DNA of 64,000 bases from positions 1,674,001-1,738,000 of the forward strand of contig NC_014963.1 in NCBI RefSeq assembly GCF_000179915.2, in the 5' to 3' direction. Below are positions 44,039 through 53,080 of this stretch, piece by piece (within the stretch, counting starts at the first letter, position 1; the number at the start of each line of letters is the position of its first letter). Source of the DNA: Terriglobus saanensis SP1PR4. Lineage in GTDB: Bacteria > Acidobacteriota > Terriglobia > Terriglobales > Acidobacteriaceae. Below the pieces are notes generated by a model, which saw nothing but the letters and a program-made list of their open reading frames with translations, made no database searches and was not told where the DNA came from. The position numbers and the translations under genes are program-made.

Positions 44039-44386
44039 ATGGGTCAGAAGAAAGATGTTCAGCAAGGAACCCTGGCCTTGATGGTTTTGAAGACCCTCGA
44101 TGTTCTGGGACCGTTGCACGGATATGGTATTGCGCGGCGCATTGAACAGATCAGCGGCGACTTGCTCGCGGTCAACCAGGGCACGCTCTATCCCCTCATG
44201 CTCAGGCTGGAGCAGGAAGGCGCGATCGCATCCGAGTGGGGACCTTCAGAAAGCAACCGTCGAGCGCGCTTCTACAGCTTGACGCGCGCGGGACGAAAAC
44301 TGCTGGAGGCGGAAAAACGCGATTGGGAGCAGACCGCGGCGATCATCGCGCGTTTTTTTGAAGTGAAGGCGGAGGATCTGGCATGA
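44039..44386 (+). CDS. PadR-family transcriptional regulator
   Basis: 115 residues from ATG 44039. The winged-helix domain shows GTLALMVLKTLDVLGPLHGYGIARRIEQ, NQGTLYPLMLRLEQEGAIASEWG and the wing NRRARFYSLTRAGRKLLEAE, followed by a short C-terminal dimerisation helix. PadR proteins usually repress the adjacent transporter until a ligand binds. Its TGA overlaps the start of the downstream permease (ATGA), so both are co-translated and the permease is its probable regulated target. An incomplete paralogue begins at 63668. Confidence 0.9.
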   Translation: MGQKKDVQQGTLALMVLKTLDVLGPLHGYGIARRIEQISGDLLAVNQGTLYPLMLRLEQEGAIASEWGPSESNRRARFYSLTRAGRKLLEAEKRDWEQTAAIIARFFEVKAEDLA

Positions 44387-47061
44387 GGTTCTTCCATCGC
44401 TTCTTCACACGTCTTCATAATTTGGCTACGAGACGCCGCGGCGACGCGCGGCTTAGAGAAGAGATGGAGTCTCATCTGGCGCATCAAGCAGAAGAGTACC
44501 TTCGTGCCGGGATGAGCCCCACGGAAGCTCGCCGACAGGCCCGCGTGAAGTTCGGTGCGGTAGAGACGGTTAGGGAAAACTATCGTGCGGAAGAGGGCCT
44601 TCCCTTCATAGAGAACCTGCTGCTGGATGTTCGATATGCGCTTCGCGTGCTTCGAAAGTCTCCCGCCTTTACTGTCGTAGCGTTAGCCACGCTGATGTTG
44701 GGGATTGGTGCAAACGTCGTCGTCTTCGGTGTGCTGAATGAAGTCCTGTTGCACCCGCTGGAGGTGCACGATCCGCAGAGTCTCTACCAGGTGCGCCATA
44801 AGCAGTGGATGGTCGGAAGATTGTTGACGACGTCCTACCCTACGTTCGAAGATCTCCGTCGGCGTAACACCACCTTCAGCGGAATGGCTGGGATGTACGG
44901 CTACTCAAATGCCAAGCTGAACTGGCGCAACTCGGTGAGGAAGGTCTCCGGCTATGAAGTGACTGGCAATTACTTCGACATGCTGGGCGTGCAGCCAGAG
45001 GCCGGCCACTTCTTTCACGAAGCGGATGAGCATGGCCCGAACTCAGCGCCCTATGTTGTGTTGAGCAATGCCCTATGGCGAAGCACGTTTCATGCAGATC
45101 CAGGCATCGTTGGGACCGTTGTGGAACTCGACAAGCATCCGTTTACGGTGGTTGGGGTGACGTCGGCCCAGTTCCATGGCACGGAGAAGTTTCGCTGGCC
45201 GGACTACTGGGTTCCCATGATGAACGAGCAGCAGCTGGAGAACTCTGATTACCTGCATAACCGGACATCGATCTACATCACGGTGCTTGGCCGACTGAAG
45301 CCTGGTGTGACACAACAGCAGGCGACGGAGAATCTGAATGCAGTTACGGCCGAGCTGGCGAAGGAGTATCCCGAGACCGACGACGGGCAGCCGTTGCGTC
45401 TGATCCATCCAGGACTCATCGGGGATGAAGGCGATGTAATCCGCGGATTTCTCTACAGCGTGAGCTTGCTTGCACTTCTGGTTCTGGCGGCAGCGTGTGC
45501 GAATCTGGCCACGCTGTTTGCGGCGCGTGCTGCGGATCGCAGTCGCGAGCTGGCGCTTCGTGTGGCCCTGGGATCGAGTCGGCGACGGCTGGTGCGACAA
45601 CTCCTGACCGAGGCCCTTGTCGTCTCGTTGATAGGAGGAGCGGCGGGACTTGGGAGCGCCTACCTGCTGCTGGGCGTGTTGAATCGATCCTCTCTGTTCG
45701 TGGGTAGCCTAACGGTCAGCGTGGATGTCCGTGTGTATCTTGTTGGCCTTGTGTTGACGCTCGGAAGCACGCTGCTCTTTGGTCTGGTGCCGGCGCGGCA
45801 GGCGTGGCAGAGCAGTCCCATGCTGGCGATGAAGGGCGGACAAACGGAGTCAACGCACTTGCATCGGTTTACCTTGCGAGATCTTTTACTGGGTGTGCAG
45901 ATTGCGATTTGCATGCTGTTAGTCACAGCCTCGTTCGTTGCGGTACGCGGCATGATCCAGGCGCTTCATACTCCTCTGGGGATAAAGCCAGAGGGCGCAA
46001 TGCTCGCCTATCTGGACCTGAGCCCGGTGGAACAGGCAAACGATGCTGTGCCGGAGAACGTGGCGATCCAGGACGCCACACTTGAAAAGCAGAAGGTAGT
46101 ACTTGAGGCGGTGCGGAGCATCCCCGGCGTGACGGCCGTCGGCATGGTCAACCAAACGCCTATGACAGGCGGTTTGCACGGGATCCCGATCTTCTCGCCG
46201 GGTACGACAGAGTTCAAGCTGAAAAACTCTGTGCTGGCACCGTATGTTTTTTCGATGTCTCCCGGATACCTCGGCACCGCCGGCACTCGCCTTCTGCGTG
46301 GGCGGGATGTCTCATGGCACGACACCGCGAATACACCCTACGTAGCCGTTGTGAACGAAACCTGCGCGCAGAAGATGTGGGACCGGGCGCCAGCGATTGG
46401 ACAGCGTTTCATGCTGAAGGGCAAGCTTACGGAAGTCGTCGGTGTAGCGGAGGATGGCAAATATCACGATCTGACGGAGTCTCCGCAGCCTGTCGTGTAT
46501 CTGCCACTGTCGCAAAGCGAAGATGGCGGAGCGGTCTTCGTGGTGCGTTCACAGCGCACGCCCAAGGAGATGGCGGCGGCACTGGAACACACTCTCAGTA
46601 ACATCGCGCCAAATGTGCCGATCTCGGTGTTGAGTTGGTCCGACCAGCTCGCAGGGGAGTTATTCCCCGCACGCGCGGCCACTGTGGCACTGGGCGCCAT
46701 GGGTCTGCTGGCGGCGATGTTGGCGGTGACAGGCATCTTCGGCATGGCTGCCTACAACGTGAGTCGACGAAAGAAAGAGCTCGGCATCCGAATGGCACTA
46801 GGCGCGCGGAAGACACAGGTGATGAGCGCTGCCGTGGGACGTCCCATGGGGCTGCTCAGTATCGGATCGGTGCTGGGTCTGTTGGCGGGCATCTCGGCGA
46901 GTCGCCTTCTGGGGGAGATCGTCTATCACGCAAATCCAAAGGACCCGGCTGTGGTGGGCGGCGCGGTGCTCACGATGGCTCTGCTCGGCATTGCTGCATC
47001 CGCCATCCCGGCCCGGCGAGCGCTTGCTGTGGATCCATCCAAACTCATGCGGGAGGAGTGA
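44383..47061 (+). CDS. MacB/FtsX-type orphan ABC permease (acidobacterial duplicated type)
   Basis: 892 residues. An N-terminal cytoplasmic segment (RLREEMESHLAHQAEEYLRAGMSPTEARRQARVKFG) precedes the first helix. Then comes a large periplasmic MacB-PCD-like domain (~110-330), three helices including LAAACANLATLFAARAADRSRELALRVALGSSRRRLVRQLLTEA, a second periplasmic domain and a final three-helix FtsX block with NVSRRKKELGIRMALGARKTQVMSA near the end. There is no ATPase domain and no ATPase gene nearby, as in the acidobacterial duplicated orphan permease (ADOP) family. It is coupled to the PadR gene. Substrate unknown; efflux of an antimicrobial or envelope stress is a guess. Confidence 0.87.
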   Translation: MRFFHRFFTRLHNLATRRRGDARLREEMESHLAHQAEEYLRAGMSPTEARRQARVKFGAVETVRENYRAEEGLPFIENLLLDVRYALRVLRKSPAFTVVALATLMLGIGANVVVFGVLNEVLLHPLEVHDPQSLYQVRHKQWMVGRLLTTSYPTFEDLRRRNTTFSGMAGMYGYSNAKLNWRNSVRKVSGYEVTGNYFDMLGVQPEAGHFFHEADEHGPNSAPYVVLSNALWRSTFHADPGIVGTVVELDKHPFTVVGVTSAQFHGTEKFRWPDYWVPMMNEQQLENSDYLHNRTSIYITVLGRLKPGVTQQQATENLNAVTAELAKEYPETDDGQPLRLIHPGLIGDEGDVIRGFLYSVSLLALLVLAAACANLATLFAARAADRSRELALRVALGSSRRRLVRQLLTEALVVSLIGGAAGLGSAYLLLGVLNRSSLFVGSLTVSVDVRVYLVGLVLTLGSTLLFGLVPARQAWQSSPMLAMKGGQTESTHLHRFTLRDLLLGVQIAICMLLVTASFVAVRGMIQALHTPLGIKPEGAMLAYLDLSPVEQANDAVPENVAIQDATLEKQKVVLEAVRSIPGVTAVGMVNQTPMTGGLHGIPIFSPGTTEFKLKNSVLAPYVFSMSPGYLGTAGTRLLRGRDVSWHDTANTPYVAVVNETCAQKMWDRAPAIGQRFMLKGKLTEVVGVAEDGKYHDLTESPQPVVYLPLSQSEDGGAVFVVRSQRTPKEMAAALEHTLSNIAPNVPISVLSWSDQLAGELFPARAATVALGAMGLLAAMLAVTGIFGMAAYNVSRRKKELGIRMALGARKTQVMSAAVGRPMGLLSIGSVLGLLAGISASRLLGEIVYHANPKDPAVVGGAVLTMALLGIAASAIPARRALAVDPSKLMREE

Positions 47062-47062
47062 G

Positions 47063-48025
47063 CTAACTCAGGGATTCGCAAAAGCCGCGAAACGCCTCCA
47101 AGGTCAACCCGTTTGGCGAGATCTGAAAATCGATGGTCCAGCTAAAGCTTGCACGCGGTGCAAGTTCGCAGGCGATGCCTTGCAACTGCGCATCGTACAA
47201 CGTACCAACCGGTGCGAGCGTTGGTTCCAACGCAACGGCATACTGCAGCGGATCTTCACTCCCTTCAGGCCAGCCGCCATAGCAGAGCCACACCCCAAGG
47301 TACGGAAGCTGCATGGTATCGAAGACAAGAACGACGCCCTGTTGTTTCGAGGCGCGATAAAGCCCACACCATCCTTGATTCAGGCGTGAGGTGTAAAGCA
47401 TCTCCCCGACGCCAGACTCATACGAAAGCGTCTGGCTTAGATCGATAGGCCCGGAAGATGTCTCGTTTATGGGCCAGGTCACGGTATCACCCGCTTGTCC
47501 GAGGCGATGGTTGCGAGAGTAGTTGAGTATCAGGCTTGTTACTTCTTCGGGAAGAACGATTCGGTCACCGGCCTCGACTGCAAGCAGAGGATGGCATGCG
47601 TAAAGAAATGATTCAGACTTGGCTCCAACATTTTCCACGCTATAACTCATGCGCAAAGATCGACCGAGCAGATGAATGTTCTTACGAAAAAGCAAGGGTC
47701 TACTGAAGCCCTGCGCGGAGAGGGAGAGATTCGATTTGGCGGAGGCCTCTTCCACCATCCACGGAAGCTGCCAGAAGTCTCCATGATCGGGAACCGCGCC
47801 ACCGATTGTTTCCTCATTGCACGCACCAACGCTCGGCAGACACTCTTCAATTCCAGCACAAGCTCCGTACTGGAAGCGTGCGTGAAGAGAAGGTGCCTGC
47901 GCGACACGCAGGTGTTGTGACTGAAAAAGGAATTCGAGACCCGTTGCCTGGTCCTTCAGCGATTGAACGCGGCCGCCCTCTTCCGGAACGATCGTGGCTG
48001 AGATGGAGCCGTTCTGAAAAAACAT
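47063..48025 (-). CDS. Galactose-mutarotase-like protein
   Basis: 320 residues from ATG 48025, five bases after the GH109 stop. The beta-sandwich fold of aldose 1-epimerases is suggested by NGSISATIVPEEGGRVQSLKDQATGLEFLF at the start and by a later histidine in YACHPLLAVEAGDRIVLPEE; GDFWQLPW and YLGVWLCYGGWPEG also fit mutarotase-like proteins. The usual catalytic Glu is hard to place (candidate EPTLAPVGTL). It is last in the operon of receptor, GH109 and this gene, so it may equilibrate a released sugar (inference). It ends two bases before the permease gene on the other strand. Confidence 0.72.
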   Translation of the reverse strand: MFFQNGSISATIVPEEGGRVQSLKDQATGLEFLFQSQHLRVAQAPSLHARFQYGACAGIEECLPSVGACNEETIGGAVPDHGDFWQLPWMVEEASAKSNLSLSAQGFSRPLLFRKNIHLLGRSLRMSYSVENVGAKSESFLYACHPLLAVEAGDRIVLPEEVTSLILNYSRNHRLGQAGDTVTWPINETSSGPIDLSQTLSYESGVGEMLYTSRLNQGWCGLYRASKQQGVVLVFDTMQLPYLGVWLCYGGWPEGSEDPLQYAVALEPTLAPVGTLYDAQLQGIACELAPRASFSWTIDFQISPNGLTLEAFRGFCESLS

Positions 48026-48030
48026 AGTTC

Positions 48031-49389
48031 TTATGCCTGCAGTGCGATGGCGGAGGCACTGCGATCGCGCCAGTGCCCGCGTGTGAAATCGGGCACCTCG
48101 ACCGGTGCGCTTCCAGTGCTGACAGAGCGCACGCTGAGCGGACCGATGGAAGACCATGCCGCAGCGTCATAGACGTCGATGTCGGGCGGTAGACCTTCGC
48201 GCATGCACTGCACCAACCGAAAGAGCATTAGAAAATCCATTCCTCCATGACCTCCCATCTTCTTGGCATTCTCTCCCTCATTTTTCCAGAGAGGATGATC
48301 GTATTTCTTCCAGGCTTCAAGCGAACCATATTTTTCTCCTCCCGCCTGGCCATCGACATAGATGCGGGGAGGATAGTCTTCGAAGACACCCTTGGTTCCA
48401 GCGATCGAGTTGACCCTGCTATAGGGGCGAGGATTGACGACATCATGTTTGACGGTAATAGTTCTTCCCAGGGAGGTCTTGATCAGCGAAACATTCATGT
48501 CGCCGGTGACGTATCGCTCAGCCCAACGAGGATCGCCCGCTTTGACGGCGTCTTTCCGATAAAGATCCAAGCCCTTCTGCTGCGAACTCATCGACACCAT
48601 ATGCTCGAAACGATCGCCGCGTTGAATCCCCATATAGTTGGCAACCGGGCCCAGCCCATGCGTCGGGTAGAGATTGCCATTGGCCTTTGTATGTTCCGCC
48701 CTGCGCCAGAGACCTTCACCCTGAGTGGAAAACAAGATGTTGCGGAGGTCATGGAGATACGCGCCCTCTCCGTAAAGAAGCTCGCCCAGTTCGCCTGCGT
48801 GGGTTAGGCGAAGCACGAGCGTCTCTTCGTAGCCATAACAACAGTTTTCCAGAATGAGGCAGTGTTTGCGTGTCTTCTCGGAGGTGTCGACGATCTTCCA
48901 GCAGTCCGCCATCGTGGTAACGGCGGGTACTTCCAAGGCCACATGCTTTCCGCTCTCCATCGCAGCAACGCCGATGGGCGCGTGCCAGTTCCAGTAGGTT
49001 GCAACGATGACCAGATCGACATCGGTACGTTTCATGAGATCTTCGAAGGAATGCTCATTCCCAAAGTAGATCTCCGGCTTCTTATGACCCGCTGCCTCTA
49101 CAAGGGACTGTGCATGCCTGGCCTTCTCCTCGAAGATGTCGCAGATTGCAACGATCTCCGCATCCGTGCCGAGTAGATTCTTGAGCAGCGAAGTCCCGCG
49201 TCCACCAACGCCAACGATGGCGATGCGAGGGATTTTCGCCTCAAAGGGAACATTTACCATCGTGGAACTTGCCAGAGCATGTGCGGGAATACTAGCAGTG
49301 GCACCGACACCGATCGTAGCCACTGCGCCCAGGCGGAGGAAGTCCCTTCTCGAACTATCCGCCCGAGCGCCTTCGTTGATTCGCTTCAT
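48031..49389 (-). CDS. GH109-type alpha-N-acetylgalactosaminidase (NAD-dependent)
   Basis: 452 residues. The N-terminus carries a twin-arginine signal (SSRRDFLRLGAVATIGVGATAS), so folded export is expected. The NAD-binding Gfo/Idh/MocA domain has PRIAIVGVGGRGTSLLKNLLG, VDLVIVATYWNWH and ESGKHVALEVPAV. The C-terminal domain carries NLYPTHGLGPVANYMGIQRGDRFE and YDAAAWSSIGPLSVRSV, features of glycoside hydrolase family 109 (NagA type), which cleaves alpha-GalNAc by NAD-assisted elimination/addition. A dehydrogenase of the same superfamily cannot be ruled out. It is the middle gene of a three-gene operon beneath the TonB receptor; the spacing to the mutarotase-like gene is five bases. Confidence 0.82.
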   Translation of the reverse strand: MKRINEGARADSSRRDFLRLGAVATIGVGATASIPAHALASSTMVNVPFEAKIPRIAIVGVGGRGTSLLKNLLGTDAEIVAICDIFEEKARHAQSLVEAAGHKKPEIYFGNEHSFEDLMKRTDVDLVIVATYWNWHAPIGVAAMESGKHVALEVPAVTTMADCWKIVDTSEKTRKHCLILENCCYGYEETLVLRLTHAGELGELLYGEGAYLHDLRNILFSTQGEGLWRRAEHTKANGNLYPTHGLGPVANYMGIQRGDRFEHMVSMSSQQKGLDLYRKDAVKAGDPRWAERYVTGDMNVSLIKTSLGRTITVKHDVVNPRPYSRVNSIAGTKGVFEDYPPRIYVDGQAGGEKYGSLEAWKKYDHPLWKNEGENAKKMGGHGGMDFLMLFRLVQCMREGLPPDIDVYDAAAWSSIGPLSVRSVSTGSAPVEVPDFTRGHWRDRSASAIALQA

Positions 49390-49451
49390 GAAAATCTCCT
49401 GTACCTCTGCTTGGATTAAATCTCGACCGTTACGGAATGAAAGCGGGAGCG

Positions 49452-52400
49452 CTAAAAGATAAATGCTCCCTGAAACGTGATCTGTCTAGGCTTGGCTACT
49501 TCCAGGGAACTGAAGGTACCAACCTGACTTGTGAATTGATTGCCACCCGCTACGGAGATGCTTCCACTGGGAGCGAGGAACTGAGGATGATTGAAGAGGT
49601 TCGACATCTGCGTAATGAACTGGAACTTTACACGATCGGTCAGCGCGATGTGTTTGATCAGGGAGAGGTGCGTGAGATAGAGGTTTTGGCTTTCCAGGCT
49701 ATTCGGTAAAGCGTTTCCAAAATGGCCAGCCTGCGGAACAGCAAAGGCTGCGGTATTGAACCAGTTGGTCTTGCTTTTGCCGCCTGGAATGTTATTCGGG
49801 TCGCCGATCAGATCGGGCAGGCCGCCAAAGGTATTCGTATTGGTCGGATCCGATCCCGAAAACGACGGTGAAAAGTACGTTCCTGAAGCAAGATAGGTGA
49901 TGACATTCGTTGACCATCCACCGATCACTCGGTCCATCGTTCCATTGGCTGTGCCAAGGAAGCGCTGGCCTCTGCCGAAGGGCAGAACATAAGCGAGGCT
50001 GCCGACTGCGTAGTGTCTACGCGTCAGACCGTCGTTCGCCCAGTGGCTAAGAACGTCGTAGGGGTTTTCTGTATCCAGATAATTAGCTTTGCTGCGCGCG
50101 AGAGAATAGTTGGCGTTGAAGGTAAAGCCACCGGCGCGTCGTTTCACATCGATCTGCAGGCTGTCGTATTTCGCGCCACCATCGAAGCGAAGCATCGTGG
50201 CCGTAACGAGATTCGGATAGGGCCTGCGGCTCGTCGTGAAGGGGGTTGTGCTTGGCTGAGGTTGATTGATGTTCAGAGAGTAATTCAGTCCAGTGCTGCG
50301 CGAACCGACATACGATGCGCGAAAGCCCATCTTCTTGAACTCAGTTTCATAGGTGCCACTGAACTGGTGAATATGTCCGTTCGTAACATTTCTCGGATAG
50401 CCGTTAACGCTTTGGCTGGGTACAGTCGCAAACGCGGTGCTGGACGGATAAGGATTGGGAAAGGAGAGAAGGGGAGCAGTGGTCGGGCTTGGTGTGTTTT
50501 GGAAATAGGTTTCCGAGAGGGCGAAGGGCCCAGTCGATCCTAGTTGAGGGTTGATGGGAAGGAAGTTATTGAAAGCTCCGGCGGCACCGAATCGGGAGAT
50601 ATAGATACCGTAGCCTCCCCGAAGAACAGAATGGTCCGTCAACTGATATGCGGCGCCAAGACGCGGAACAAAATTGCTTTTGGCTGCAATGGCCTGGACT
50701 GCTCCTGCCTTGACGGAGATATTGGAAGGATAGAGCGGGCTGACCTGAGCAATGGCTCCAGGGTCCACAAGGACGCTACCCGTGGCGGGATCGAAGTTAT
50801 ACAGCAGATGGTCGGGTGCGCCCGGGGTACCGTAGAGGTCCCAACGTGCGCCATAATCCAAGGTCAGTTTGTGCGTGAGCTTGAAAGAGTCCTCCACATA
50901 GAGTCCGTACTCTGTGAGGGTCTGCTCACGATCCCCGAGAGGATTGGTGCGCTGGCTTGATCGAGGCAGACCCAGGAGAAAGTCCGCGTACGCACTGCCC
51001 GTGATGGATCCGTCAAAGGTAAACGTTCCGTAGTCTGTAATTCTGCCGTAGAAGTTATCGAAGTGTTCGACGTTGCCACCGAACTTCCAGACGTGACGCC
51101 CTACCTGCCAGCTGATGGAGTCATTGATCGTGATGATACTGTTGTTTGCCTTCACACCTCCGGGAACATTCGTAAGTGCTGTCAAGCCAGTGATGCTGAT
51201 GCTTGGAAAGCCCTGACCTGTCTGCCCGCTTGGATTGGATCCGAGAAGACCGGTGGCAGTGAGAACTTTACTGCCGTCGGGGGGTGTCTGCCCAGCTTCG
51301 CTCTGCCCATCGACCATGTAATCCGTCGAATATCCGAAACGGAAGTTATTCAGCAAGCGCGGATTGAAGACGTGCGTATCGCCCGCGGCCCATTGTTGGT
51401 GGCGTCTCAGGCGGGTCCACACAAGGGCGGGAAGACCATTGTTCAAGACATAAGGAGTTTGCCGCATCAGCCAGCGCACGAAGATCGAGTTATTCTTCGT
51501 CAGGTTATGATCGATGCGCGCAAGCGGCCAGTCTCCGCGATAAAGGTCGCTATTGAAAGGGAAGTGGTAAGCATAATCATTGACCTGGGTAGTCGAAGCG
51601 ACGTTCGGCGCGGGAAGATAGTTGTTTTGAAAGGCCAGCGCAACCGCACTCATACGCTTTGTAGGGATAGTGTTCTGTGCGAAGGGCTGTCCGGTTGTAG
51701 GATCGATGATGGTGGTTGCGAAGACTCCGCCTCGCCATGCATTCGTTGGCACGCTCGCCTGATACTGCGTGCCAAGGGGAATTCTCTGGGCAAACCATTG
51801 GCCGTAGAAAAACGTTCTGTCTTTCCAGATGGGACCGCCTGCCTCAACATTCCATTCATGCTGTAGAAAAGACGTCTTCGTCGTGTCAAAGTAGCCCATC
51901 GCATTGAAGACGGAATCATAGATGCGGTAACTGGCCTGACCGTGAAATGCGTTACTTCCACGCTTCGTCACTTCGTTGATCTGAACAGGCACACTGCTTT
52001 CCGCTGGAGCGTTGAATAGAGTCGCAGAGACCTCTTCGAAGAAGTTCGCGTTATTGCTTTGTGCGCCCTGGAGATCGTTCGGAATGCCATCGAAGGTCTG
52101 TGTCTGTTGGGACTGCGTCTGCCCGTTGGCAATAGGGGACCCTGTGCCGCCCTGAACGCCGGATAAAGTCGTCAGCATCGAGTAAGTGGTGGGATAGATC
52201 GTCGCCTGGGGCGATTCGTCATGCTGCTTTCCGGTGAAGACGCCCTGGATTGTCGCGGACTCTGTCGCGATCAGTGCAGCGCCAGAGGAGACAACGATCT
52301 CATCTGCCGCCTCACCCAAAGCAAGCTGCGTATCCACGCGGCGAATCTGTCCGCTCTCCAGCAGGATGTTATTCGCTACAAACATCTTGAAGCCTTTGGA

Positions 52401-52712
52401 GGTAGCGCGAAGCTGATAGGTTCCCGGCTTCAACTCGCTGAACTCGAAGTCTCCGTTGCCGGTGGAAGTCGCCTGGCGGACGACTTGTCCCGTGGCAGGC
52501 TCAAGAAGACTGAGTTCTGCGGAAGGAACCACGCTACCGGAGGTATCCGTCACCGTTCCGCGAAGTGTGGCATTCACCGTCTGCCCGTAGAGCGCCATGT
52601 GCGTTGCAAAGCAGAGAAGCGCGAAACCAAGGAACAACCGGAGCTTATAAAAAAATAAAGCCCCACACCGGTTCGAAGAGAGTGAGAAGCCTTTTCGGTG
52701 CGAAAAATACAT
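49452..52712 (-). CDS. TonB-dependent receptor, Oar-like, with carboxypeptidase-regulatory-like domain
   Basis: 1086 residues from ATG 52712, supported by GGAGG upstream; ATG 52736 is weaker. A signal peptide ends near MALYGQT. Residues ~40-125 are a CarboxypepD_reg-like beta domain (VNATLRGTVTDTSGSVVPSAELSLLEPATGQ). A plug-like domain follows (~140-260), and the rest is an outer-membrane beta-barrel (~260-1086), finishing IFQGAFIF-type with a terminal Phe. This is the acidobacterial TonB-dependent receptor type, here probably importing a glycan or oligosaccharide. No TonB box is obvious. It heads the operon with GH109 and the mutarotase-like gene, and is divergent from the GH20 gene. Confidence 0.87.
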   Translation of the reverse strand: MYFSHRKGFSLSSNRCGALFFYKLRLFLGFALLCFATHMALYGQTVNATLRGTVTDTSGSVVPSAELSLLEPATGQVVRQATSTGNGDFEFSELKPGTYQLRATSKGFKMFVANNILLESGQIRRVDTQLALGEAADEIVVSSGAALIATESATIQGVFTGKQHDESPQATIYPTTYSMLTTLSGVQGGTGSPIANGQTQSQQTQTFDGIPNDLQGAQSNNANFFEEVSATLFNAPAESSVPVQINEVTKRGSNAFHGQASYRIYDSVFNAMGYFDTTKTSFLQHEWNVEAGGPIWKDRTFFYGQWFAQRIPLGTQYQASVPTNAWRGGVFATTIIDPTTGQPFAQNTIPTKRMSAVALAFQNNYLPAPNVASTTQVNDYAYHFPFNSDLYRGDWPLARIDHNLTKNNSIFVRWLMRQTPYVLNNGLPALVWTRLRRHQQWAAGDTHVFNPRLLNNFRFGYSTDYMVDGQSEAGQTPPDGSKVLTATGLLGSNPSGQTGQGFPSISITGLTALTNVPGGVKANNSIITINDSISWQVGRHVWKFGGNVEHFDNFYGRITDYGTFTFDGSITGSAYADFLLGLPRSSQRTNPLGDREQTLTEYGLYVEDSFKLTHKLTLDYGARWDLYGTPGAPDHLLYNFDPATGSVLVDPGAIAQVSPLYPSNISVKAGAVQAIAAKSNFVPRLGAAYQLTDHSVLRGGYGIYISRFGAAGAFNNFLPINPQLGSTGPFALSETYFQNTPSPTTAPLLSFPNPYPSSTAFATVPSQSVNGYPRNVTNGHIHQFSGTYETEFKKMGFRASYVGSRSTGLNYSLNINQPQPSTTPFTTSRRPYPNLVTATMLRFDGGAKYDSLQIDVKRRAGGFTFNANYSLARSKANYLDTENPYDVLSHWANDGLTRRHYAVGSLAYVLPFGRGQRFLGTANGTMDRVIGGWSTNVITYLASGTYFSPSFSGSDPTNTNTFGGLPDLIGDPNNIPGGKSKTNWFNTAAFAVPQAGHFGNALPNSLESQNLYLTHLSLIKHIALTDRVKFQFITQMSNLFNHPQFLAPSGSISVAGGNQFTSQVGTFSSLEVAKPRQITFQGAFIF

Positions 52713-52985
52713 GAAGAGCCTCCAGTGGTGCATCAACGGCTAGGGGTGCCAGTGTCAGAGGGGTTAGAACAGCTCAGCGATGAGGGAAGTTGACCTAGTA
52801 TGCATTACGTTTTGTATCTTGACAATGCTTTTGTAGAATTTTTGTAATCGTTTCATCTCTTTTTGTGAAGTGTCGGCAATAGAATGGAAGACAATTCAGA
52901 TCTCTCATTCCATAGCTTCGACCCCATCGAGATAGGGCACAGTTCCCGTCTGGTAGGTGCAGGGCTGGGGGTTGGCCTAAGCTGA

Positions 52986-52992
52986 AACGAAA
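52986..52992 (-). promoter_or_regulatory. Candidate DeoR/AgaR operator copy 1
   Basis: AACGAAA, the complement of TTTCGTT, within GAAACGAAAGAAAAAG, upstream of the GH20 gene. On the minus strand the flanks read TTTCTTTCGTTTC, echoing the repeated TTTC/GTTT pattern of E. coli AgaR operators as I remember them. Confidence 0.4.
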
Positions 52993-53041
52993 GAAAAAGA
53001 TCTTATGATCTAAGCTTTTGCGTTGAGAATCATCCGGTTCA

Positions 53042-53048
53042 TTTCGTT
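53042..53048 (+). promoter_or_regulatory. Candidate DeoR/AgaR operator copy 2
   Basis: TTTCGTT within TTCATTTCGTTCGGG, just upstream of the GH20 start and its GGAGGA site. Binding here could block GH20 expression directly. Confidence 0.4.
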
Positions 53049-53080
53049 CGGGAATGCCACAACTTACGGAGGAAAATAAC

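Larger units (their letters stand above)
52713..53080. promoter_or_regulatory. Divergent control region of receptor operon and GH20 gene
   Basis: 368 bases without a gene. TTGACA (52819-52824), 18 bases and TGTAAT (52843-52848) form a plus-strand promoter candidate for the GH20 gene. On the minus strand TTGTCA (complement of 52820-52825), 17 bases and CATACT (complement of 52797-52802) form one for the receptor; the two -35 boxes overlap. Three direct copies of TTTTGTA start at 52810, 52829 and 52840. Two copies of the cluster-wide heptamer TTTCGTT lie at 52986-52992 (minus) and 53042-53048 (plus). All are read by eye. Confidence 0.5.
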
